Origin: Portunus trituberculatus
Taxonomy: Eukaryota > Arthropoda > Malacostraca > Decapoda > Portunidae
Reading direction: 5' to 3'
Length of the DNA stretch: 64,000 bases
NCBI RefSeq assembly: GCF_017591435.1
Contig: NC_059276.1
Location: forward strand, 6,632,776-6,696,775
The notes under the pieces are model-generated. The model was not told the origin of the DNA and did not search any database. It saw nothing but the letters and a program-made list of their open reading frames with translations. Below are positions 54,903 to 64,000 of this stretch, in pieces. The translations under genes and the position numbers were made by a program. Positions within the stretch are counted from its first letter, which is position 1; each line of letters opens with the position of its first letter.

Positions 54903-57458
54903 AATAATCTCTCACTAATTATTTTATTGCTCAACATGTATGAGTTTGAGCTGAAGTTATTTCTGCACCTTAGGATCTGAAAAAAGAGATTAAAGTGGGA
55001 GAAGATCGTTATCGCTGAGTGACAGGAAGCATTGAGGAAGTGTGGGGTTCAGGCTTGCAGCAAACAGTGAGTGTACCAAACAGCAAGGGTGTTGAGAGGC
55101 TCAGAGATGACAACCAGAGAGAAAAGCAAGGCAGACACACCCATCCATGCCTTCCTTATCCACTACTTGCCACTCTTTAATTTATCTTGTGCATTTCCCT
55201 ACATGAAAAATACTGATTCAAGTTACGTGTGATTACCCACTGATACGCTGTCCTGTCCATGCACCACAGAACCAGTTTTCATTAATGCTGAGACTATAGA
55301 AGCATCTACCGCTGCTGGTGGGAAAGATTGGACTTGTCGTTGAAAGAGTCAGGTTTCAGCCACAGTGCCAACCAGTGACAAACCTCAGAGTTGTAGCAGT
55401 TTCCCAAGCTACTGATGGTATTTAGCTTTGTAAGATTGAGTAAGGTAACAGGCTTATAAATAGTCATAGAGAGCATAGTGAGTACTTTAAGAGAAAATAA
55501 GTTGTGATGTTAGGGCATAAATAATCACATCTTACTTTGGAGCAAGGACAGGGCAGCACACAAATAAGTAACAACACGAGCATGTGATGGAATCCTGTGC
55601 ATTACTAATCATACCAAAATGTTTACTCATTCATGCATCAGATCTTGTCTTTCTTTACTAAATGTCTTTATGAAAGTATGGGCACAGTACATAGGAAATC
55701 ATATTTATTACTTGTACTAACCTAAGGATATTTATTATCTTATGCACCATCATTCTACTTTGTTCATTTCCATGTGACAAAAAAGATACTGCCCCAACAT
55801 AGAGTAAAGAGGTAATGTAACTTAATTTTTATTAACATCACCTAAATGATAAGTTTGTCATAATGTCTCAAAGCAGAAGACTTGGTGTGTCCAAAGGAAC
55901 AAACAGATGTCTCTTACAACCAAAGTAATGAGTTGACAGACAAACAGCAATATTCCAGCACCCAGAGTTCCTTGTATGTCAGCCAGTGTGGTGAAGGGAG
56001 CAGTGGCTGTGTTGCCCCATGGGAGCTAACAGACTACTACAGCACATCCCATAGCACCCTCAGGTCTGGGCTGGGCTGGGCTGGTGAGGTGAGCATCAAG
56101 TACACGCCCGCTGCTTTGGTAGGGAAGAGCAAGGCAGTCATGACTCATGGCTTTGTTGTAACTTTTGATACTATAAAGGATCTGCTTTTTTTGTTCATCA
56201 TAGGCACAGAGTCTGTATTGGTAAGAAACAGACACTTCTCAGGTAAACTGCAAAGACAGACACTTCATAGGTCAGCTTTCCATCAAGAGCTGAGTGTTAC
56301 AGAGGTAGTGGTGCAGGACCCCTTGCTGAGATTAAAACAATGGTTTGAGTATTTAGGTGTTCCTGTAGAGGAGGAGGAAAAAAGGTAGAAGAGCACACTC
56401 ATGTCTCAACCATTAAACTGTTTTTAGGAATACAGAAGAATTTGTCCCTTTAAAAAAGTAGTATTGCAAAATGAAGCCAACAACAACTAAACAGCAACTA
56501 GCAGGAGTAGTATACATTCAATTTTTACATTATCATACACTCAAATATACATATCACAAAATTCAAAATGCACAAATATTGTGCTGTTGTACATATCAAT
56601 CAGTACATGATGAGGGCACCTTAGAATAACTATATAAACTGTGCTTAATATACATATCACTCTATGGTACTTTGGTTGTATTAATGCAATTCATATACAG
56701 TATTTTGTCATAGAATTTCACACCCCTTTTTGAGAATGACATGAATCAAGGCAAAGTTTCTGAGCTTTGTTACCTGCAACCTTCACTCACGGAGGTGCTT
56801 CACTCACTTCACTCACTGTGCTCCAATTGTTGGCCTGATGCAGCAGCCAGGTACTCGGGGCAGAACAAACACAACCCTCACACACGGACAGGTCTGCCCT
56901 CCACTGCCAATGGTTAAAGTCTGACCACAGGTGAAAAATGCATTCTTACCACACCTCTGAATGATAAACACCAAGTAGTATTTCAACAATAAAACAACCG
57001 AGTAGTATTATCTGGGGGCATTAGTCCTGAGGGCGGCTACGAGGGGCGACAACACCACACACACAACTAGGTGGGCCTACGGGTCTTGCTAACACAGGGC
57101 TTTATGGCTCGTTTCCAACACTCCTCATTGTAGCAAAACAGGCAGTAAACAGTACCCCGGCTTGGGCTACCAGAAGGAAGACCACCAGCATAATACTGCA
57201 TTAGGAAAATACTACTACCATTTCAAAAATGTTTACAGACAGAACAACCCAACCCACCATTATGCTACATTACACTGCTGCCTAGCAGGTCTCCAGTGGG
57301 CAGCAAAACAAAAGTTACATGCAGGTGTTGGTTTAGTTTAACTGTTAACCATACAATCCCATAGACAGTAGACCAACCTTCCCTAGAGACTAACCAGCAC
57401 TTCCAGCATGCCTCTTCACCTCCTTCAGGTCAGTATGTGGACAGGAACCTCCTCCACT
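54903..57458 (-). other. TRAPPC9 3'UTR and/or intergenic DNA
   Basis: No splice-bounded coding sequence. Candidate poly(A) signals on the minus strand (seen as TTTATT) occur near 55703, 55731 and 55827, which would make a 1.6-1.8 kb 3'UTR. A 168-codon plus-strand open frame (55882-56388) has no family features and is not called. Confidence 0.4.
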
Positions 57459-60400
57459 TCAGGCATCAGTCACTGTGATCTCCAGGGGTGGGGCAAACTT
57501 CCAGGCATGTTGGTGGGCTGGTGTGATGTTCTCATAGAAGGAGGTCTGCGCTGCCACTGCTGCCGGGGAACAAGTCACCTCAACCTTGAACACACCTGCC
57601 GTGAAGAACACCAGTCCACAGCAATGCCGGAACTCCTCGCCTTCTTTCAGCTGTACGATGGAGAAAACAAACCTTATTACATGTCACGAAATATTGACAG
57701 ACTCGGTAAAGTTTGGAAGAAAAAAATCATGTCATTTTGAGGTACAGGAAATATGTTGCTGTATCACTAATGAGTGGCTATGTACAAACAGTGAAGCAAC
57801 ATGCCTGTGGGGTGGTGAGCTTGGTGGCCCCAATGGTGGTCATCTTGGCATCCAGGCGGTAGTTGAGGTGGCCATTCTGGTGGTCCTGGAAGGCTGTGAT
57901 GCGCAGGCTGAGGGGTGGTAGAGGCGCCCCACTGGTGTTGGTGATGCCCACGCCAAGCTGCAGCGGCCGACCCACCACACCACTATTCTCTGTCCCACCT
58001 ACAACCTCTTGCCCATCAACCTGCACCTCTGTAGACAAACAACAACACACTAAGACTCATTGCTAATATAAACACAATACAAGTCACTGGTTTTAGGGCT
58101 TGAAGCAGTTACACTCAAATGAATAAGTGTCCCAGCTACTTTCTTATGTGTCAGCAGACTGTTGTGTTGTCATTTAGGATATATGGTGCATAGGTATTGG
58201 TTTTTTAAAGATGACATGGTGACTATAAGACCAACACAGCACCAGATACGGATCACAAAGACACCCTTGATGCCTCACCCCAGTGTATGGGAGCCATGGT
58301 GATGAGGTCATGAGTGGAGGGAGGGAAGGTTATGCCAGTCAGGGAGGCACGTCCAGGGGTGTCATTGGGGCCGAGAGTCCAGCGCAGCTCTACTAAGGAG
58401 GCTACATGGCCACCCAGCACCTCGGACCAACCCCATCCACTCTCACTCTCTCGACCATCCTGGGAAAAATGAGATTAAATAAGTTTCCTAACATATGAAT
58501 ATATGAACATGATTTTAGAATACTAATGAATGTAGTTGTACAGCCATGTCTCTGGACCAGCTGTCAAATCAAAGCCATGGATTATTTCAACTCCAAAAAT
58601 CTGTGCCGCTAACAATAATGAAATTTTTCTGAATGAATTTTTGAGATTTAAAAATGTTTTATGATGAAAAGCCTACAAGTGTTATGGTTTATCACAAGAC
58701 ACCAGCTGTATCGTGGGGTGAGTGGCGAGTACCTCAGTGAGGGTGGCCAGGGGGCAGCGGTCGACAGGCACAGGCACTCGGCAGGAATCCCCCGCCTCAA
58801 TGAGAATGTGTTTGGTGGGAGTGTAATGGAGGTCCATCTCATGGGTGGCACAGTTGAGCAGGTCCAGCACCACGTAGCACTGGTGGGGCAGTTCTGCCGG
58901 CAGCACATCCCAGCGCGTCACCTGCAGGGATGGTGTCACCTCCACACTCACTGCCACCTGTGTGCTGCGGCAGTACTCGGCACTCATCCCAGCCCCCCCC
59001 GAGTACTTCACCAGCAGGTTGGCCTCCAGAGTCCTGTTGCTGCAGCCTGAAAGGGAAGGAACAGACCTTCAGGTGGGCACCTCCAGTTATATGTCAGTGA
59101 GTGCATGAGGGAAACGGTGGTGGGTTGTGTTGAGGAGCAGGTGGCAGGCGCTCACCTGGGGTGGGTGCCGTGGTGCGGGTCCTCATGCTGGAGGTGGCTG
59201 CCTGGGTGGAGGAGGAGGAGCCAGACCTCATGCTGGAGCCAGAGCGAGAGGACAGCAGCGAGGCGGAGGAGTCAGCGCGGCGGGCACGAGGAGCGGCACG
59301 GGTGCTGGAGGTGGCCACCGACTGTCTTGAGGGAAGGGAGGGAGGCCCGCCAGACACCAGGGATGGTGGTTCACTGCCTGAGAGCAGGCTGGTCGTTTCC
59401 AAGGACTCGTCAAGCCTGCCTGGCGCAAGGAAGTCACAGGCAGCATACACGTAGAGGGTAAGGGAGGCACGGCCACCAGGGGGGATGGGCAGCTGGGCCT
59501 GGAGGTTCTCTCGGCTGTACTGAAACACCTGTGGCACAACACACTGTCACTCACTGCCATCACTTCTAAGCCCATCACAATTTACAAGAAACTGCATATA
59601 AACAGTAGTGATGATAATAACTTTGAAAAAAAAAAAAGGTCATACTGTAAGAGATGCAGGTCCTGACTCAGGGCCTGAGCATGTACACATATGTGAGGCA
59701 TAACTCAGCACAGGGAACATGTACGTGATGTACCTGGTGCAGCGTGTCCTTGTCCATCTTTGACTCCAGGCTGATGGTGAGTTCCTCCACAGGTTGAGAG
59801 GAGACGTTGTGGAGCACCACCGAGCATTCGTGAGTCTCCCCGGCAGACAGGGACAGGTGGAGGCTGCCACACTCCTCACCCACAGCTTGCTCCACACCAA
59901 GACTGCCTGTGCTGCTGTTGCCGGACAGGATCTGAAGCACAACCACACCACTGTATCACAACACAATTAAGGTACAGGCATGGATAATAGTTGTAGCATG
60001 TACAGCAGCACACTTCCCAGTAAGGTGTCTGGTCTGGCTTGTGTTTGCCTTTGTTCAGCAGCCTCACCTGTATCATGGGTAGGGCAGGCACCACATTGAT
60101 GGTGTACTGTGGCGTCCGCAGGTGAGGCAGGAACTTGAAGCGGCAGTTACTGGTGACCCCCATCACTGTGGAGGAGTAGCCAGTGATCTGCAGCTGCCCA
60201 GACCCCTGTGGCCTCCCTCTCAGGGTGATGGACTGCAGCCCACGCTCATTCTTCAGCACAATGGTGGAGGTCCAGGACTCAAACTGAACCTCTTCTGTGA
60301 TGAGCATCTGTAACACCCAACACATCAAGGCATGTACAGATGGACAACTATGAACACAACCCACTGCCTTGCTACTTATGATGAAGTTAAGATGCTACAT

Positions 60401-61752
60401 GAAAACAAGGCAAATAATACCAACACAGAGAAAATTAGGACTCATTCAAAATGAAAATTACTAAATATTTTATCATTATTTGACAAATGTTTATATTTCT
60501 AAACTGAAGATAATGTGTCTACTTTACAATGTAAAGCTTACCATGGTTGTGATTTTGAGTTCAAAAGGCATAGGGTTCTCCAGCTCTAGACAAACTTCAC
60601 AGACATCACCTTCCACCCAGTCAAAATCTGAATGGGAGAGAGAAACACATGACAGTCAATGGTCAGAGAGGTGGGGGCTCTGGGCCACAAAGTCCTCCTT
60701 GCCCTGTACTGTTGCTTCACCCTCTCCACACTGCTTCCAGTTCAAACAAGTTACTCACCGACTTTTCCCTGAGATTTCCTCTCATTGTTATTGGAGAGGG
60801 ACGAGAAGGGTGAGAAGATGAAGGGTCCATTGTCATCTTCAGGTATCAGTGATGACTTTTTCTCAGCTTTCCGGCCTCCTGCTGGAGAGATGATGCGCAC
60901 CCGCCTGTCGGGAGAAAAGGAACATTAGTCACAGTCATTGTTATGTTGTACAGGCATGTCAAAACTCTAAGCCCACCCATCATGTAGGATGCCTCAAGGT
61001 GTGCAGACTCACCTGCATGTGGGGATGTTGAGGAAGTTAACAGGAGGAATGATGATGCCAGTCTCCTGCACCACAAGTGGGGCCGGACCGCTGCCACTGC
61101 GGGCACTCAGGGATTCCAGCATGAGAGCCGTCTCCTGGCGCTCTGCATCCTTGAGGTGCGGCAGCATGGCACTCACTGACACACACACACAAGGCAACAC
61201 TCATATTAGCTCAAAAACTAAAGATACCATAGAAGATGACAAAATATATATAAAATGATAGTTATCCAACACCCAGTCCCAAGTGCAACAACCCAAACAA
61301 TCAATGTCTGATTACACAGTGGAGGTGAAGCCTTCCACCAGATGTAACTACTAACACATTTGCAAAACTTAAATAATATTAATCTCTGTTCAAACGTTTG
61401 CAGGTCCTGATAAGACCAAGCAGACAGCACAATCAACATATCTTACTTAGGAAGGCCTGGTGACGTGTGCAGAGGGCATTCTGGCCCATCCTTCGTGATG
61501 TGCCCACCAGCTCCTGTAGGATCTGAATCTGCAGGGATGGCCATCCTTGGCTTCCATCTGAGTGGGATCACAGAGCACATCACCTTCTATATCATGTATA
61601 CAAAATAGGCATAGAAAATCTTAAATTGGGTATTTGTCACAGTTTAGACTAAGTTCATTAACATCACTATGAACAAAATTCACTTTACAGCAACATAACA
61701 CAATAATTAAGTTGAGTTTTCCTTGAAATCTCTTAAGCTGTTGATGAGACTC

Positions 61753-61811
<59 letters not shown>

Positions 61812-64000
61812 ATCTGCTATTGTTGGTGACATATAGCAGGCACCAAGGAGAACATGAAGTTGTGTCAAGCTCAGCCTCACCTTTCCTGAACTCCAGAGGG
61901 TCCAGACAGACCTTGTGGCCATCAAGGGTCTGCAGCAGCAGGCGGTAACACTGACCCCAGTCAGGCTGCTGGTTCTGGGGCGCCACACACCGCATGGCTG
62001 CCACACGCCGGAAGAAGGAAGCTTTGCGCTGGAATCCCACTTGATGGTACAGGTCTGCCAGGGCACTGAAGCGGGCAATCTGTAACAGTGACAGTGGGGT
62101 GAGTGGCCACCTTCCTTGCACCATTCCAGAGAAAGGGAGGCTGACCACTCACCATGAACTGGGTGCACACACATGCTGTATGTTCAGTCAATTACCACTG
62201 TGACACCACCCACTATTCCTCTCTCTCTTTCTCACTTTCTCATATGCTGCTAATGCCTCAGCCACCTTCATTTTGCACCTTTTACCACATCTGAAGACAT
62301 GAGCCATCTCAAGGTAAGCAGCATCATAACACACTTGCCTTCTCCTCATCAGAGAGCTGGAGGTTGATGAACACCACATTGGAGAGGAACTCTGCTGCCA
62401 TGAGGTATCTCCTCTGCTCAATGAGGACATGGACTGCTTTGATGCTGGCCTCGGTCTCCACCACACCAGCATTGCGGTACTGTGGAGGAGGTAAACAACC
62501 ATCAATCAATTCAGTTATAGTGCTCCAATAAGACCTTATGGCTAATGTTACAAGTAAAGCAATGTACTTCAGTCACCAGTGCCCATTTCATAGATATTGC
62601 AGTGTCATCCCATCACACACAGTGATAGCCACACCTAACTGTCCATGCCACACATCACCAGGACTCAGGAAAAATACTTCACAAGGAAATATAACTTACA
62701 AAAGTAACATATGGCCAAAGAATAACATTTTTTAGCACCTAAGTGAGTATCTAATATCAATCATGTGTGACAGCCAAGTGCTTTACAGTAGGCAAGAAAG
62801 TATCAGTGGCAGTGCCTGGTGGAAGGCAGAGTGCTGGCTGCCTCACCTTGCTATAGTGGACAATGGCCTCTCGGTACTTCTCCACAATGTCATCCGGGGA
62901 GAGGCAGTGCTTGCTGGTCTGCTTGATGATGGTGGGCTCCAGACCGGTGGGCAGAGAGTTGGTGTTGATGGAACCATTGCGACTCCTGCTGAGCACACCA
63001 CCCGCCCCACCCTGGTGGCCCCCAACTCCTAGACTAGAGTAGCGCTGCAGCCCCACACTGCGTCGCAGGTTTGGGTACAGCATCACTACCGACGCTGCAC
63101 ACAGCCCCTCAAAGCACGCTGTGAAGAGGGAAGGTCTCGTGCCATCAACAGTGCAACAAATGCTTCTGCTTAACATGGCACCACAGTAAACAGACTCACA
63201 ACACTGCCATGCAATGGGACAGAGTAGATTAATATCAAAAGAAATTTCTAAAATACAATTCAATAGAATATGTAATCCCAAAACCCGAGGAACTGTCAAT
63301 ACAATGAGGCCAACCTGCGAGCCAGAGCCAGTCATTACAGTGGCGCAGTGTGTCAGCAGCATGACTGTACTGAACAATGGCCTCCACGGGCAGGCCTGCC
63401 TGGAGGGTGAGGTCTGCCAGCTGCTTCCTGAGCCGACCTGCGCACCGCTTTTTGTTGGTGCGCGAGTCCATGTCCAGTCCAATGAAGTCCTGTTAAGCAT
63501 TGGTGTGTTAGAAGCAGCAAGGCTGTGGTGCCTCACAAAACAATCCAGCAACAAGTCAATACAGAATTCTTCCAATTAATGCTTGGTTAAAATACTAAAC
63601 AACTGCACAACATAACATACTTTCAAGAATAGCAAGTGTGTATTGCACTTTTGAAATGACATCACTTTAGTAAACATTGAGTCTAACGAGTGACTTGAAC
63701 ACACACCGAATAATGGACGTGAGGCGAGGCAGCTGCTGACTCACCTTGCGTTCAAAGGGAGCGCAGCTGCTGACTCACCTTGCGTTCAAAGGGAGCACAG
63801 AGCAGCGGTGGGCGCTCCAGCTTCTCCTGACTCTTGTCCAGGCGCTTGGACTCCAACACCCAGAACAGGGAACTCACAAACTCCTGCAGCTGACTCTCAA
63901 TGTTCACCGCATGCTCTCCAGTCGGGTAGAACAGCGCCCGGGTCTTGAAATTAGAGGGTGGGTGGAGGGACACTTTGGATGCCTGGGAGGCTGAGGAGTT
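57459..64000 (-). CDS. TRAPPC9: TRAPPC9 (NIBP/brunelleschi), 16 exons, 5' end outside window
   Basis: Exons in transcript order: 63779-64000 (cut by the window), 63315-63489, 62847-63118, 62339-62479, 61881-62079, 61447-61557, 61013-61175, 60759-60904, 60542-60627, 60068-60307, 59734-59931, 59156-59528, 58733-59046, 58279-58459, 57805-58028, 57459-57650. They give 1078 codons plus stop with every phase consistent. Recognition rests on conserved stretches: GRLRKQLADLTLQAG, EGLCAASVV, FQRKASFFRRVAAMRCVAP, WVEGDVCEVCLELENPMPFE, WDVLPAELPHQCYVVLDLLN, HILIEAGDSCRVPVPVDRC and the FQDHQNGH box near the C-terminus. The protein is a TRAPP II subunit that activates Rab GTPases and tethers vesicles at the Golgi. 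Exon 59156-59528 carries a Ser/Arg-rich, probably disordered insert. Two introns use GC donors (62338 and 57804). Family members are about 1100-1250 aa, so only the N-terminal ~100-150 residues are missing. Confidence 0.95.
61758..61806 (+). repeat. (CA)n microsatellite in TRAPPC9 intron
   Basis: About 49 bases of CA, the only sizeable microsatellite inside the TRAPPC9 gene. This contrasts sharply with the receptor genes. Confidence 0.95.
63729..63796 (-). repeat. 34-bp tandem duplication containing a splice donor
   Basis: GCAGCTGCTGACTCACCTTG plus CGTTCAAAGGGAGC occurs at 63729 and again at 63763. On the minus strand both copies read ...GAACGCAAG|GTGAGTCAGC, so the TRAPPC9 exon has two identical donors 34 bases apart. 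Confidence 0.92.

Noticed and set aside
55882..56388. 168-codon plus-strand frame in the TRAPPC9 3' region
   Set aside because: No domain, no signal peptide, no splice or polyadenylation context. Probably a chance frame in 3'UTR or intergenic DNA.
58661..59461. Plus-strand open frames opposite TRAPPC9 exons
   Set aside because: Antisense shadows of conserved coding exons.

Overview
The window looks like nuclear DNA of a decapod crustacean. It has intron-rich genes with GT-AG splice junctions, an RR-type chitin-binding cuticle protein gene, two divergent ionotropic-receptor genes, an apolipoprotein-D-like lipocalin gene and a TRAPPC9 gene. It also has a very high load of microsatellites ((CT)n, (GT)n, (AAT)n, (AGT)n, (GGA)n, (CCA)n), typical of shrimps and crabs. 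No prokaryotic operons, rRNA, CRISPR array or convincing stand-alone tRNA gene was seen. The species cannot be fixed from sequence alone.

Layout. Positions 80-2901 (+) are the 3' terminal exon of a gene for an extreme Gln-Tyr repeat protein. Positions 2980-6310 are a microsatellite cluster. Positions 6380-9990 (+) are a complete three-exon cuticle protein gene with TATA box and poly(A) signal. Positions 11.4-14.86 kb are a ~150-bp satellite split by a decayed non-LTR retrotransposon (12.0-14.45 kb, minus). Positions 14826-22666 (minus, perhaps to 23092) are ionotropic receptor gene A, whose last codons run into the satellite. Positions 28336-39259 (minus) are ionotropic receptor gene B, 10 exons from signal peptide to stop. 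Positions 39.3-47.2 kb are mostly repeats plus weak candidate plus-strand secreted-peptide exons. Positions 47312-50106 (minus) are a lipocalin gene with TATA/Inr promoter. Positions 52613-53782 (+) are a one-exon ORF for a secreted basic protein of unknown family. Positions 57459-64000 (minus) hold 16 exons of TRAPPC9 (NIBP/brunelleschi), cut by the window edge.

The genes do not form one pathway. The receptors are predicted membrane channels for chemosensing, the cuticle and Gln-Tyr proteins are probably extracellular structural material, the lipocalin probably carries a hydrophobic ligand, and TRAPPC9 acts in Golgi vesicle tethering. What ties the window together is repeat biology. There are 14 copies of a ~210-bp TTAA-flanked inverted-terminal-repeat element (piggyBac-type MITE), several tRNA-derived SINEs bracketed by (AC)n, a dispersed LINE 3'-tail family, and local tandem duplications that three times copy a splice site.

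Three otherwise intact genes (receptor A, receptor B, lipocalin) each show exactly one apparent single-base deletion, supported by exon-phase arithmetic, while TRAPPC9 (3.2 kb coding) shows none. Assembly error or real decay cannot be separated here. Exon limits were read by eye from splice consensus, reading frame and phase and may be off by a base or two.
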